Counted from the stretch's first letter, positions 10,494-21,922 are shown. The stretch is 64,000 nucleotides of DNA from Bacilli bacterium (GCA_022009835.1 CP091726.1:1116001-1180000); one strand, 5' to 3'. The notes: generated by a model from the sequence alone, not told the origin. A program made the numbers and translations.

Positions 10494-10996
10494 TTATAAT
10501 TCATAGTCAGATTCCTCACAAACAGATATATTGTAGTTAAAAAGCTAATATATTTGGTAATACTAATTTTTTTATTATTATCATCCTCAATTATAAATGG
10601 TGCTGTATCTTCTATTTCTGCTTTTTCAATAGTATAATCAAATGGATAAACTGTATCAATTATAATTTTTTTGATCTAATTTCAATTTATCATTAGCTTC
10701 TTTTTAGACTTTTTTTAAAAAAAGTAAATAAAAAAAGTCCTCATCATCAAAAGAATTTATCATTAGAATATTTATTAAAAAAACTTGTAGCTGTTTTTTT
10801 CTTAACTTTGCAAGTTCCTCATCAAAATTATTATTAAAATTATAATTACTCGGTCCACACATATAATCTTCAGAAAAAAAGTACCTATTTTTTATTGTTA
10901 TATAAAATATCACATTTAAAAAAATATCAATGCCTTCGTGATCTTCAAAAATACTTTTATATTATCTACACTATAATCCCCAATACTTATTGTCAT
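10494..10996 (-). CDS. Unknown element protein, about 165 aa
   Basis: Starts MTISIGDYSVDNIKVFEDH at 10996 after GGGTGATGTGG. It reads SEDYMCGPSNYNFNNNFDEE near residue 40 and TVYPFDYTIEKAEIEDTAPF near residue 110, ending DYEL. It is acidic. Several A7/T7 runs make the middle uncertain. Between the stop and the next gene another frame is open (IFDFLKSAETQKNFKREK) and could be its true C-terminus. Confidence 0.4.
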
Positions 10997-11013
10997 AACC
11001 ACATCACCCATTA

Positions 11014-11308
11014 TTATTTAATTATTTTTCCAAATCCATTGGTTTTTGTATGCAAATCATAATTGTATAATATTTCTTCATTAATCAAACGAAATATCGA
11101 ATCTTCCAATATATATGATAAATTTTTCTAACAAGTTTTTTTATTATAATCATAAAATATTTTTATCATCTCCAACATTTGTATCAACCCAATCAAGTTC
11201 TTCTGCTAATAATAAATACTTTGAAATTTCTCTAATACTTAATTCGCCTATTTTTTTATTACTTAATTCATTTAACATATCTTCAAACTCATTATAACTA
11301 TTATTCAT
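11014..11308 (-). CDS. Unknown helical protein, about 97 aa
   Basis: Starts MNNSYNEFEDMLNELSNKK at 11308 after AAGGTGTAGAGTT. Correcting an A5 run at 11160 and an A7 run at 11141 gives LLENLSYILEDSIFRLIN and a C-terminus THTKTNGFGKIIK-like to a TAA at 11014. The pattern is all-helical with heptad-like Leu spacing. No family is recognised. Confidence 0.5.
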
Positions 11309-11357
11309 AACTCTACACCTTTTTTTCCTTATCAAATTTTTTTCTTTATAATAATGA

Positions 11358-11811
11358 TTAATGTTTTTCAGTCCAGTCAATTTCTGAAATATATGACTGT
11401 GATGTTTGCCAATCAATATTATGAAAAAAACCTCTTTTACAAATGAATCTATCATTTCATCATCAAAATCATTATATGGTATAGTGTAAACAACACCATC
11501 TTTTTATATTCATAATAATATTCTTCAAATTTAAAATTATCTTTTAATTCTTGTTTTATTGAATTATAAGTAGATATTCCGCCTTTCATAATCATTTTTT
11601 CTTTATTATCATTAACATAATCTTTATACAGTGTTTCATCAAATGCACATTCTGCTATATAACAAACTTCATCTAACTTTTTATAAAACGTATCATAATC
11701 TTTATAACAATATCCATTAATAGTACTACCTGCTACATACATATCTATTAAATCAGAAAAAAAATTATTTAGGTCAGATACTTTTTTTAATACATCCCAT
11801 ATTACAATCAT
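11358..11811 (-). CDS. Unknown acidic protein, about 150 aa
   Basis: Open from 11811 to 11500, then one frame change gives VVYTIPYNDFDDEMIDSFVK and a C-terminus NIDWQTSQSYISEIDWTEKH ending at 11358. It starts MIVIWDVLKKVSDLNNFF. A double IDW motif marks the tail. Soluble and acidic, with no recognised domain. It lies in the unknown block between the XRE regulator and the primase. Confidence 0.5.
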
Positions 11812-11891
11812 TACTCTTCTTCATTTTTGTACCCCGTTATGATTTTTTTATATTTTATAACAATATCACTTAATGCTAGAGTAAGATTTTT

Positions 11892-12173
11892 TTAATATTT
11901 TTTTATTTGTTTATCATCATTTGTTCCCCAATCTAAAAAAATATATAAAAATTCATCTTCATATTCTTTATTAACAAAGTGCATATAAAAAGAATCTAGG
12001 ACATCCGAGATTCTTAATATTAAACTAGGTTGTGGATTTTTTATTCTACCATCTTCTAACATTCTTATCGTTTCTATATCTTCATTAACTAATTTTGCTA
12101 ATCTTCTTTGTGAATAGCCACATACATATTTTCTTAAATACATTATTCTGTATCCCATATCTTCTTTATACAT
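11892..12173 (-). CDS. XRE-like helix-turn-helix regulator
   Basis: 93 aa, intact. Residues 8-62 form an HTH of the Cro/C1 type: GYRIMYLRKYVCGYSQRRLA, NEDIETIRMLEDGRI, then PSLILRISDVLD. The recognition helix is IETIRMLEDG. The C-terminal 25 residues are acidic and may mediate dimerisation. It sits just downstream of the transfer module and is a candidate local regulator of it. Confidence 0.65.
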   Translation of the reverse strand: MYKEDMGYRIMYLRKYVCGYSQRRLAKLVNEDIETIRMLEDGRIKNPQPSLILRISDVLDSFYMHFVNKEYEDEFLYIFLDWGTNDDKQIKKY

Positions 12174-12185
12174 TTATTTTCCCCC

Positions 12186-12605
12186 TTAACATTCATAATT
12201 AAAATTACTATATTTTATTTTTTCTTTTATTTCTTCGTAAATTCTATACGCTGTTTCTTCAAAGCCAAACCACGCTAATAGATTTTTATTAGAATATTCC
12301 ATTATTAATGGATCTTCTTTGTCAAATTTATCTCCAAATAATTCATCTATTGAATAACCAGTACCAGATAAAACATCACTTAACAAATAATTTATATCTT
12401 CTTTATAATCATCATAAAATCTATTTGTATCATCGTAATATATTAGGTCATTAATCATACCAGAAATACATCCATATCTTTGCAAATCTTCCATATCATT
12501 TATTACATCATCAATGCTTTCATAATCATTTTTAAGGTAATAATCAATTACATAATTATTTAATTTATTACTATTTTTTAAATTTTCTAAATATTCACAA
12601 ACCAT
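12186..12605 (-). CDS. Unknown ICE-type protein, 139 aa
   Basis: Intact. It contains ESIDDVINDMEDLQRYGCIS and YYDDTNRFYDDYKEDINYLL near residues 32-90, then GTGYSIDELFG. The pattern resembles small acidic proteins that accompany conjugation modules in Bacillota, but I cannot name the family firmly. It overlaps the start of the M23 peptidase gene and is thus co-transcribed with the type IV secretion genes. Confidence 0.5.
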   Translation of the reverse strand: MVCEYLENLKNSNKLNNYVIDYYLKNDYESIDDVINDMEDLQRYGCISGMINDLIYYDDTNRFYDDYKEDINYLLSDVLSGTGYSIDELFGDKFDKEDPLIMEYSNKNLLAWFGFEETAYRIYEEIKEKIKYSNFNYEC

Positions 12606-13614
12606 ATAACCCCCTACTTTTTTTATAATTAAAATCTACATACTCTAAAACATCTGCTTTTTTACCATTTATAGTCAAACCAACATGCAAGTGTGAGCCT
12701 GTGCTAAGCCCTGTTGTTGATACTTTCCCAAGAAGTACACCTTCTTTAATTGGTGTACCAACTTTATACATGCTTGGCACACTATTTGCTTTTATATGAT
12801 GATAATTTATTTCAAATCCATTATTACAACTTACAACAACATAATTTCCTACTCTATTATTAGATTGGTTAAATGGCAAATCATTAAATTGTGAATTAAC
12901 TATATTTTTAATTGTTCCTTCACACATATTGTAAAATGGTGTTTCTAATGGTGCAGCAAAATCCCAACCACTATGATAATTAACTCTCTCCTGTTCTTCT
13001 TTGGATAAATTTAAATCTACATTTCTAATTTCAAAAACTATAGATGTAATAGTAAAATTATTCTTTAAAGGAAAAACAAATGGTAAATAAGTATAATCTT
13101 CTGAATAATTATCAGAAAATATAATATCCTCACCATTTGTTTCACATAAATTCAATACTTCAATAAATACACCGTTAGCATTTGTATTACTTTCAATATT
13201 AAAAAAAGGTAAACTAGAATCATTATTTATTTTTTTGCAAATTGTTTTGATTGGTATCATTTGCTTTTTTTCTAAATTTAAATTATCTATATAAGCTTTA
13301 TTCCATTCATCATCACTAAGTTCTGTTATATCCAAAATATTATGTGTTCTTTGTAAATAGAAAACTAATCTTTCTAGACTTACATAACCTTTATTTAAAA
13401 GATTCTTATTTAACAAGCTTCTATATCTTTCCGCATATAAATTGTTATTAACAACCGCGATAGAACCTTGATTTTCATTTACCTGCCTTTTTAAATTTTC
13501 ATAACCTATTGCTGTTCCTGTTATTGCAGAGATAATGGCAATTATTATTACAAAAAACATACATATTCCTAACAATATAGCCCCTATTTTTAAGGTTAGT
13601 AATTTTTTAAACAT
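12595..13614 (-). CDS. Membrane-anchored M23 peptidase of the transfer apparatus
   Basis: 339 aa, intact. A transmembrane helix at residues 9-37 is followed by a helical stalk, then a LytM/M23 peptidase at about 205-325. Zinc ligands are visible as YHSGWDFAAP (His and Asp) and SHLHVGL, with HH in NYHHIKAN. It would cut peptidoglycan cross-links so that the conjugation channel can cross the wall. Its position directly after VirB4 fits. The typical partner NlpC/P60 or SLT domain is absent. Confidence 0.8.
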   Translation of the reverse strand: MFKKLLTLKIGAILLGICMFFVIIIAIISAITGTAIGYENLKRQVNENQGSIAVVNNNLYAERYRSLLNKNLLNKGYVSLERLVFYLQRTHNILDITELSDDEWNKAYIDNLNLEKKQMIPIKTICKKINNDSSLPFFNIESNTNANGVFIEVLNLCETNGEDIIFSDNYSEDYTYLPFVFPLKNNFTITSIVFEIRNVDLNLSKEEQERVNYHSGWDFAAPLETPFYNMCEGTIKNIVNSQFNDLPFNQSNNRVGNYVVVSCNNGFEINYHHIKANSVPSMYKVGTPIKEGVLLGKVSTTGLSTGSHLHVGLTINGKKADVLEYVDFNYKKSRGLYGL

Positions 13615-13616
13615 TT

Positions 13617-16090
13617 TTATTCTCTATCTATAATAGGTTTCTCATCACTCTCACCCATATAATAAGTTTGAAGTGGTGTAGCAAACACATTAACTCTTAA
13701 TCTATTTTTATTTGTTATATTAAGTAAAAATTGTCCTTGGTTTGCTCTGCTTAAAAATGCTTTTTGAGTTTCTGTTAGCGGAGTATTAGAATATAATTTT
13801 TCTACTGCTTCAACATCTGCATCTTTTAACATACCTGTTAATTGATACTGACAATTGTTAAATATTGCGGAAGCATGTCTTAATATATTAGTTCTTGTAG
13901 TAAAATCCGTAGGTTGTTGACTTGCTACAACTATGCCTAATTTATACTTTCTGGCTCTCCTGTTTAATTGATCAAAATATTTTAATAATGTTGGATTATC
14001 TTCGTCGATATAATTATGAAATTCATCTAAAATAATTAACATTTTTTTGTTCTTTATTTAATTTTTTTCATTTTTTTCTTCTTATTATCTACTATTTCAT
14101 TGCTTAAATAAGTTAGTAAATTAATCATTTGTGTATTAATTAATCTTCTACTTGAATTAAATAATAATTCTTGTAAATTAAAAAAACAATTAAGTTGTTA
14201 TTTAAGTCAATTGTAGTTATTCCATTAAATAAATTTGCATCTTGTCCTATTACCATTCTTTTTTTAATAAAACTTCTATATTTACTAATATTTTTTTAAT
14301 AAATCTTTATTATTACAGTTCTTTTTGTCTTTCTAGTAAATAAGCATATAAATCAGAAAATATTGGATAATCTTTAGGTGTCATTTTTTCATATTCTTCT
14401 ATTGTTGTCTTTTTTGTAATTCCTCTTTCATTATAAAACTTTTCAACTATATCAAGTAAAACAACTAATTCCTTTTCCGTAATATCTTCAAAGGCAGTTG
14501 AAAAAAAATTTTCTAAAAAACCTAAATGTTTCCCTAATATTGATGTTTCTTCATCTTCATCAGTCATAATATATCTAACTTGCAGTGGATTAATTAAGCT
14601 TTTGCTTGATAAGTCTATATGTTCTCCGCCGCATCTTTCACATAATTTTTGAAGTTCGTTTTCTATATCAAATAAAAATAATTTTGTACCTCTTGCATAC
14701 TCATTTATGGCAAGTAATTTTAATAAATAACTTTTACCACTTCCACTCGTTCCAATAACTCCCATATTATGACTTGTTCTATTTTTAGTCAAATGAAAAG
14801 GATCAAAGAAAATTGGAAGACCATAAGCTGAATCTTCTCCTATTAACCATCCAGTAGAGTCATTATGATAATTTTCTGTAAAGAAAAATGTACTTGCTAA
14901 TGTAAGTGTTGGCAAATACATTGTATAGTCTTTTAATCCTTTTATAGTTAAATCATAACTTTGCCAAGCCTCCATTTGTTTCATTCTAGGAACTTCTACT
15001 TTAACTTGATATAATTCAGCATTTCTTTTAATTTCTTTAACTAATTCTTCTCTTGTTTTTTTATCTCCACTGATTGCTAATACTATTGATACATCTTTAA
15101 TTTTTTCATCATTAGATGATATTTGCTCAATAAGTAATTTATAATTACTCATTAAATTTTGCATTTCTGTTACATCACTCAAATTTTTACTAGAATTATA
15201 ATCTGCTAAAACAGCTTTAAAACTACTATTTAACACATTTAAAAGTTTATTCTGCTCTATTGAATCATTTATTGTAACTGATGCTTTAATATTTGCTAAA
15301 TTAATAATTCTATCTAAAAAACCATGTTCAATAAACAATGGATAATTTTTAATGGATAATAATTGTATTTCTTCATCATCAAATTTTTAAAGTGGATATA
15401 CCCTCATTTATCTTTATTGGTGTTATTAAATCTATAAAATCATAATACATTATTTGATCTAAGCTGTTATTTGAAAAAAATACATATTACAAAAATATCT
15501 TAACTAAATTTTTTTCTTATTAGTAATTTGTTCTATTTCAAGTTTAGGACTAATATTAGAACAATTAAGTTCAAATTCTTCTTTATTTTTTTCCAAAGCT
15601 TCTTTGTTTTTTTAGAAATAATTGCTAAATAATAAGAACTAGCTGATGTCATATTCTCATTTTCTATTGCCTCAATAAAATTATGATTATTTATTAATAT
15701 ATTCTTTTTTTCACGTCATCTATAGTATTTTTTTATTAATTCTAAATAGTTTTTCCTTTATTAATATTTAAATTAATTTTTCTCGTCGAACTTATATGCT
15801 TTTTATAGTAAATGGTAATCTATATAATTTAGATAAAAGATGAAAAAATGTATTTTGTTCCTTATCACTTGTAAGAGATAAATCAACAGGATTCACATTA
15901 TAGAATATAGCATATTCTCCTGTCTTTAATAAAATTGTCCCATTATCATTAATAGATTTAATATTAGTAAAACTTTGAGAGTTTTGTACTTTCTTTTTTA
16001 AAATACTTTTTGGACAAATAAATATCTTTTTTTATTACTTTTTAATTTTATTTACTCTTTTTTTCTTCTTTTTCTTTTTTTGTATTTCAT
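13617..16090 (-). CDS. virB4: VirB4-type conjugation ATPase (frame-broken)
   Basis: The intact piece 14313-15338 carries Walker A (GTSGSGKSYLLKLL) and a preceding TSHNMGVIG. The piece 13617-14042 carries Walker B (MLIILDEFHNYID) and the downstream Q motif VVASQQPTDF. The N-terminal region (15.4-16.09 kb) reads TGEYAIFYNVNPVDLSL. Breaks at 14040-14090 resolve if three T7 runs are read as 5, 5 and 6. It powers pilus/channel assembly and substrate transfer. It follows the PrgI-like gene, the usual Gram-positive order. ATG at 16090 is my best start; a TTG further upstream is possible. Confidence 0.85.
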
Positions 16091-16134
16091 ATAATTTTTC
16101 TAATAATTTATTTATAAAAAAACCAACCCCCTTT

Positions 16135-16401
16135 TTAATCTCTATAAAAATAATAATTTTTATTTTTTAACATAAATTTTGTAAATAGACTAAATAATTT
16201 ATACATTCTATTACATTTTGAAAAATCCATTGGTATTAGTGATAATATACTAATGGATATTACTATTATCGCAAGTGTATATAAATGTAATAAAAAAAGG
16301 ATAGTAAATATAACACCAAATATTGATCCTATTATTATATCCTCAAGTTCCAAATTAAATAATCCTAAATTTCTTTTTATACTTTGTAGTGTGATATACA
16401 A
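16135..16401 (-). CDS. PrgI/VirB3-like inner-membrane component
   Basis: 88 aa, intact. A short N-terminus (MYITLQSIKRNLGLFNLE) is followed by two adjacent hydrophobic helices (about residues 22-58) and a basic tail. PrgI-family proteins have this architecture and sit immediately before VirB4 in Gram-positive conjugation modules, where they form part of the inner-membrane platform. The assignment rests on topology and position more than sequence identity. Confidence 0.6.
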   Translation of the reverse strand: MYITLQSIKRNLGLFNLELEDIIIGSIFGVIFTILFLLHLYTLAIIVISISILSLIPMDFSKCNRMYKLFSLFTKFMLKNKNYYFYRD

Positions 16402-16415
16402 CCAAATTCCCCCTT

Positions 16416-18080
16416 TTAAATACTATCTCCTTCATTACCATAGTTTCTAACTCTATAACGATTTCTATATCTTAAACTATTAGGATTACCAATGTTTCTA
16501 ATGCTATCAAATGCTCCACCAAAACCTGATTTTATATTGTTAATTCCTTCTTGTGCTAAGGATACTCCACCTCTAATATAGTCAACATTATATTTATCAT
16601 TTGCAAAATCCCATTTTTTAGCGGCATCTTGAATTTTACTTTCACCTTTAGCATCTAACATTCTACCATACGCTCTAGCTAAAGGATTTTTACTATCTTG
16701 TAACATTTGTCCTTGCATCATCTGAGATAGTCCTTTTCCTACTTTGTTGCTAAAACCTTTTGATAATCTTGCATTAGCTTTAGGATTAACACTAGCTAAA
16801 CCATGTTTCATTCCGTTTAATGCCTGCATGCCACCTTTAGCAAGTTGTCCAATACCTTTTCCTGCTTTTACACCACCAATAGTAGTGTTTTTCATTGCTC
16901 CTAGCGTTCCTGCTGCTAATGCCCCACCTGTTGCTATTCCACCAGTTAATCCTCTCATAGCCATTATCATATCTCTACCAGAATTAGCGGAAACATTATC
17001 TCCAATAAATCTATTAAGTGAAGTACACCCTGTCATCAACATCATTGCACAACCTAAATATAAAATTGATTGCGCAACTGTTTTAGTAAAATAATCTAAT
17101 CCGTTTATTTCAGCACTATTTTGAATTGCATTAAACATAATAGCTGTAAGTCCTATTAAAAGCATCATTGCCCCTGCTTGTAAAACTAATGAAGCTAATT
17201 GTTGATATAAAGCCGATCGTTGCTCTTTTCTTCCAACAGACGTTGCTATTACAAGTGGTGATATTGTCATCAGAAAAGCAAGTTCTAACTGCCTTCTCCC
17301 TAACATTAAAACAGCAAAACCAATACTAAATAAAAATATAACTCCAATTATAATTCCGAACAAAAAATTATACGAAAAAGCATAATCTTGACCGTCATTC
17401 CATAATCCTTTTTTATATATAGTACAGCGATATGAAAACGCTCCAGAATCAGATACATCACTAGCGGTTATTGTATTATTTCTAATTAGTTTTTCAAAAT
17501 CTTCCATAGTATTCGCACTATTTGCATTTGCATAACCTTCTAAATATTCTTTTATATCTTTAACATTTTCTTTATCTGTATCTTCTCCACCCTTAATCAT
17601 ATAACAGGATTCATTAATAGTTAAATAAGCACTTTTCATCTTATCACCTATGGTAGATTTCTCTGTATTAAAACTATTGTATATTGAATTAGATAAATTA
17701 ATTCCTAAATTGATGCTAGTATTAAATATAAGATATATACTAAAAATCAAAAAACCACACTTTATAATTTCCTTTACCATTTCAAATAAAGGTTGTTCAT
17801 TATTATCAGCATCTAAAACTCTAAATGATATTTTCCAAACTGAAAATAGTAGTAATACTATAAAAGATAGTATAAAGAAAGCATTAAATATTTTGGTAAA
17901 TGGTGAATTCTCTATATTTTCTAACATTTTTATAAAATTTAAACTATTTATTTTCTGTGCCACATTATATAATGTATCGATTGTTGAAAATATAATATTT
18001 ACAATACCAATACCTATGCCTCTTAATATATCTAATACTCCGTATTTAATATCACTACTAATACTTAACACTTGTAGCAT
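16416..18080 (-). CDS. VirB6/TrbL-like polytopic channel protein
   Basis: 554 aa, intact. Hydrophobic helices lie near residues 57-80, 95-120, 225-250, 265-285, 300-325 and 335-355, and between them is the loop SVGRKEQRSALYQQLASL seen in VirB6-like proteins of Gram-positive ICEs. The C-terminal 170 residues are a Gly/Ala-rich, basic cytoplasmic tail. It would form the membrane channel of the transfer apparatus. It overlaps the VirB2-like gene by 16 bases, so the two are coupled. Confidence 0.75.
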   Translation of the reverse strand: MLQVLSISSDIKYGVLDILRGIGIGIVNIIFSTIDTLYNVAQKINSLNFIKMLENIENSPFTKIFNAFFILSFIVLLLFSVWKISFRVLDADNNEQPLFEMVKEIIKCGFLIFSIYLIFNTSINLGINLSNSIYNSFNTEKSTIGDKMKSAYLTINESCYMIKGGEDTDKENVKDIKEYLEGYANANSANTMEDFEKLIRNNTITASDVSDSGAFSYRCTIYKKGLWNDGQDYAFSYNFLFGIIIGVIFLFSIGFAVLMLGRRQLELAFLMTISPLVIATSVGRKEQRSALYQQLASLVLQAGAMMLLIGLTAIMFNAIQNSAEINGLDYFTKTVAQSILYLGCAMMLMTGCTSLNRFIGDNVSANSGRDMIMAMRGLTGGIATGGALAAGTLGAMKNTTIGGVKAGKGIGQLAKGGMQALNGMKHGLASVNPKANARLSKGFSNKVGKGLSQMMQGQMLQDSKNPLARAYGRMLDAKGESKIQDAAKKWDFANDKYNVDYIRGGVSLAQEGINNIKSGFGGAFDSIRNIGNPNSLRYRNRYRVRNYGNEGDSI

Positions 18081-18424
18081 ATTACCCCAATGTATCTATA
18101 ACAAAATTTATTATTGAAGGAACTAATATTAAGAGAGCAACACCACCTAAAGTATATAATATTGTTCTTTTTTCGTCTTTGCTTTGTCTCATCATCCCCA
18201 ATAATAAATTGAATAACAAAAACTACTAATGCTATAAAAGATAATACAATGCCAAATATTTGAACTTTTGTTGCTAAACTTTTAATAATCGAACCTAAAC
18301 TTTCAATAGTTACATTACCACCTTCAATTTTATCAACTGCATAAACTTTTGTTGTTGATAAAACCATAGTAAATAAACTAATCATTATAGTTAATGTTTT
18401 TAAGATTAATTTTTTTAATATCAT
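18065..18424 (-). CDS. VirB2-like pilin/channel subunit with signal peptide
   Basis: It starts MILKKLILKTLTIMISLFTM with signal cleavage likely after VYA. The mature part has two hydrophobic segments separated by GDDETKQRRK, the hairpin topology of VirB2/TrbC pilins. The frame breaks at 18165-18175; the corrected C-terminus reads YTLGGVALLILVPSIINF. It is placed first in the channel block, as is usual. Confidence 0.65.
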   Translation of the reverse strand: MILKKLILKTLTIMISLFTMVLSTTKVYAVDKIEGGNVTIESLGSIIKSLATKVQIFGIVLSFIALVVFVIQFIIGDDETKQRRKKNNIIYFRWCCSLNISSFNNKFCYRYIGVICYKC

Positions 18425-18481
18425 TCATAATAGATACAAATATATTCTTATTCTTTTTTTATATTAACCAACCCCCTTTTT

Positions 18482-19057
18482 TTATAATACTTTTTCATTC
18501 GTTTCATCATAATAATTTAATATTAGTTTTAAATTATCGCGAATCAGATCGTTTTTTTCACTTTTTATTCTTTCTTTTAAACTTGCTATTAATCCACCGC
18601 CATCTTTACTAAATAAATAAGTATCGTCATATAAAGTACATGCTGTGTTATTATCAACAATAATATAAGCAATACCATCTGATAATTCAGTTTCTTCTCT
18701 TTCTTCTAAATCTTGCTCTTTTGTTAGTTTATCAAGTGTACTTAATGTATATCTACCTGCTGGAATATTAATATCACTAGTTCTTAAAACAACAGCGACT
18801 ACATCTAATTCCAATTCGTTCACCTCTCTGTCATATATAAACTTTATTTTTCTTGCTTCTTTTTCTGTTAATTTTAAATATTCTTTTTTTGAAATTTTTA
18901 AATTAGAGATAAAGACTGATACTTTATCAGCATCAGTCTTTAAATATAGTTCTAACTCTCCATTATTATTATTTCCATAATATTTAAAATCAATATTATA
19001 CAAACTATAAATATTTAATAATTCATTCAATGAATATTCTTTAGTTTTATCTATCAT
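18482..19057 (-). CDS. Unknown element protein, 191 aa
   Basis: Intact. It reads KTKEYSLNELLNIYSLYNI at the start, ELELYLKTDADKVSVFISN near residue 35, and FSKDGGGLIASLKERIKSE near the C-terminus. It is soluble, with alternating beta and helix. Its ATG shares one base with the SSB stop. The position between SSB and the pilin gene suggests a DNA-processing or regulatory role, but I recognise no family. Confidence 0.5.
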   Translation of the reverse strand: MIDKTKEYSLNELLNIYSLYNIDFKYYGNNNNGELELYLKTDADKVSVFISNLKISKKEYLKLTEKEARKIKFIYDREVNELELDVVAVVLRTSDINIPAGRYTLSTLDKLTKEQDLEEREETELSDGIAYIIVDNNTACTLYDDTYLFSKDGGGLIASLKERIKSEKNDLIRDNLKLILNYYDETNEKVL

Positions 19058-19426
19058 TATTTTTCCACTTCTATACTAGTTTCTTTATTTTCTTCTTTAC
19101 TAGAAAGTGAATAAGCAAGATGTTTATATGATGTAACAACTGGGTTAAGTGCCTTTATTGGCTTTTTCTGTTCCAAAATTTTTAGTAATATTATAGCCCT
19201 CTAAATAAATTAGAGATCCTTGCTTACTAATATTACAAATATTTTCAGCATTCTTATCCCATAATGTAAAATCTAAAAAATCAACAATTTTATTTCCATC
19301 TTTTCCTTTATATTCTCTTTCACATGCAACACAAATATTTGTTACTTTTGTTCCTTTTTCTGTTTCTCTAAGCATTGGATCTTTAGTTAATCTTCCAATT
19401 ATAGTAAATTTGTTTTCACTATTCAT
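19057..19426 (-). CDS. ssb: Single-stranded DNA-binding protein
   Basis: ATG at 19426 after AAAGGGGGAAAAT. Residues 5-95 form an OB fold (FTIIGRLTKDPMLRETEKG, then DFLDFTLWDKNAENICNI). One A5 run at 19165 breaks the frame; corrected, the C-terminus reads TSYKHLAYSLSSKEENKE. It is shorter than chromosomal SSB (about 122 aa) and lacks the acidic DDDIPF-type tip, like many element-encoded SSBs. It would coat transferred single strands. Confidence 0.8.
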
Positions 19427-19455
19427 AATTTTCCCCCTTTTATTTTTTCTTTCTT

Positions 19456-21922
19456 TTATCTTTTTGATAATAAAATTAATATAATACCTAATCCACATAA
19501 TGACACAGGTATTAATATTTTATAATCGTTTGCAGATGTGTTTGGAACATCTATTACTATTTTTTCATTAGATAAAGTATCTTTTACTATTTCACCATTT
19601 TCTTTTATTTCAAATTCATGTATTTTATCATTTAAAATATAACCTTCTGGCGCCTCACTTTCTTTGAATTTATATTTTCTGCCACTTTCTAAACCTTTTA
19701 CATAAATTTTTCCATCTTTATCAGTTCTTTCACTATAAATCAACTCATCATTTTCTGTGAATATTTCAATTAATGCTCCTTCAATAGGATTACCGGTAGA
19801 TAAATCAACTTTTGTTAATTCAAAATCACCTTTACCAAGATAATTTTTTAAATTAATTACTAAACTAACTATATCTGTATATTGATCTTTATATTTTATT
19901 TCAAAACAATATGGTTCTTTATTTAGTACATGATTACCTACAGTTTTTGTTTCTACCAAACAATACTTACCTAAATATAAATCGGTTAATTTATAATAGC
20001 CATCTTTTGTAATAAAAGATTTTACTATTTCCTTATCTTTATAAATCAAAGTTCCATCTTGTGAATAAATATCACCATTAGCTATTAAGTCATAGTAAAC
20101 ACCATCTAATTTTATTTCTTCATATCTAAATGTCTCATTCTCTATAATTAATTTTTCACCCTTTTTATTTATTTCTATTTCACCTTTTACTTGTTTATTA
20201 GAGAATTTAATTTCTAACATAACTCCAAAGTCTTTATCATAAATATATTTACTATCTTCACCAATACTAAATTTTAATGGTTGTTTATTCCAAACATAAC
20301 CATCTATAGTTTGTTCTTCCAATTCTTCAATTTGATAATTACCTGTTGTTAAAACATAAGGTGTTATAAATACTCCGTCCTTAGTTTCAAATATACATAT
20401 TTTTTTCTTGATTAGGATATGTTATATTTTTGACATACATATTCTCCCGTATCAAGATTTTTTTAATTTTGAATTTTATTCCATCTCTTACCAAAACTTT
20501 ATTTGATTTACTATCTACTTTTACTAATTTAAGTTTAGCAGTTATTTCAGCATTGGTTGCAACTTTAGTAATTTTTTCAGCAGAATCTTCATTGATAACA
20601 ATTTTAAAGTCATCCAATTTCTCATGATTATAAGTAGTGTTTTTTTGTTTAACTATATAAGTTCCATAAGGAAGTTTCACTGATAATCTACCTGTAGTAT
20701 CAGTAGTAGCACTTTCATATAATTCCATACTTGATTCTAAATAAAACTCAAATGTAATATTAGGCTCTGCTTTTAAAATCATACTTTTGCCACCATCAGA
20801 AAACATTTTATATAATTCAAATTCTTTTTTTCAATAACTTGTTCATGAACTACTATTTTAGGATTTAAATTGTTTTCTGTGATTTCAAAATAATATTTTG
20901 TTGAATCTAGTTTATAGCCCAAACTGCTTTTTTCTTCTAACAAATAAAATTTGCCCAACTTAGGTAAATAATCACTCGTTACTATACCATTTCCAGTTGT
21001 AGTTATTTCTCCAATTCTAGAATTATATTCATCATATATTCCATATATAGCACCTTTTAGACTAGCATCTCCTAATGGTTTTATAAGATAAAGTTTTAGA
21101 ATCAATTTTTTCTAATGAAACCTTACCACCTAAAGCATTAACTTTGACAGCAACATATAACGGATCATCTATTCCAAAATAACCCATTTTTTGTGATTTT
21201 AAATCTGTTCCTACAAAAATTGTAGTAGGATTATTCGTATACATTCTTTTTCTTTAAAATCACAGTAGTTTCACCTATTTTAGTTGGTGTTACTAGTAAA
21301 TTATTACCATTTATAGAAACATTAGCGCCATTACTTTGATGCACTGCATAATCTGATAAATAGCCAGTAGTATCAGTAAACGTTATAGTTTCATTTATAA
21401 TACCTGTTTTAGTAGTTTCGGTAAATTTTGGTTGATTATAATGAGTAGAAACAAGTTTCTTTATTTCATTTTTTTCATAATCAATATTTATGAAATTTCC
21501 ATATCCATATCGTTCTGTCCAAAATTCAATAATTTGTCCTCCTGTTTCTTCCCATATAAGTGCTTGAGCAGCCATTCTATACCTTAATGTATTATGGCCA
21601 GGATAATCATACCCATAATAACCATATAATTGAATTTTCTATTTACTTCATCTGAATATGGAGAATTAGTCCATCCTATTTGTCCATTATAATCATGAAC
21701 TGTTATATTAATTCCTGGTTCAATACAATATACAGTTTTTCCATCCATTGTATATGTATGATATTGAGCTGACATATATGGTTTCCCGCCACCACGACGA
21801 GTATAATATACATCATCAATAGATCCTTCTACTAGTGTTGCTGCACTAACATTGACACAACCTAATAGCATAAAAAAAGCACTAACGACAAACATCAGTG
21901 CAAATTTATATTTACTTTTCAA
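19456..21922 (-). CDS. Thioester/SpaA-repeat surface adhesin, sortase anchored
   Basis: TTG start at 21922 with AAGGGGGA eight bases upstream and a signal peptide (ALMFVVSAFFMLLGCVNVSA). Residues about 45-150 look like a thioester domain: TVYCIEPGINITVHDYNGQ supplies the Cys and RMAAQALIWEETGG the Gln. At least three SpaA/CnaB modules follow (LEKIDSKTLSY, VKVDSKSNKV, TKVDLSTGNPIEGALIEIF). The C-terminus is a sorting signal, VPNTS plus a hydrophobic helix and SKR. It probably binds host or partner cells covalently and may aid mating contact. The frame is broken at 20.35-20.4, 20.8, 21.1, 21.24 and 21.59 kb. Confidence 0.8.

Noticed and set aside
10440..10740. Mirrored A7/T7 stretches as insertion-sequence ends
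   Set aside because: They are short homopolymer palindromes inside a broken gene, with no transposase and no target duplication.
16744..17094. Plus-strand ORF of 116 codons opposite the VirB6-like gene
   Set aside because: It is the reverse reading of a Gly/Ala-rich coding region, has no ribosome site and a Pro/Ala-rich product, and the minus-strand gene is intact and well supported.
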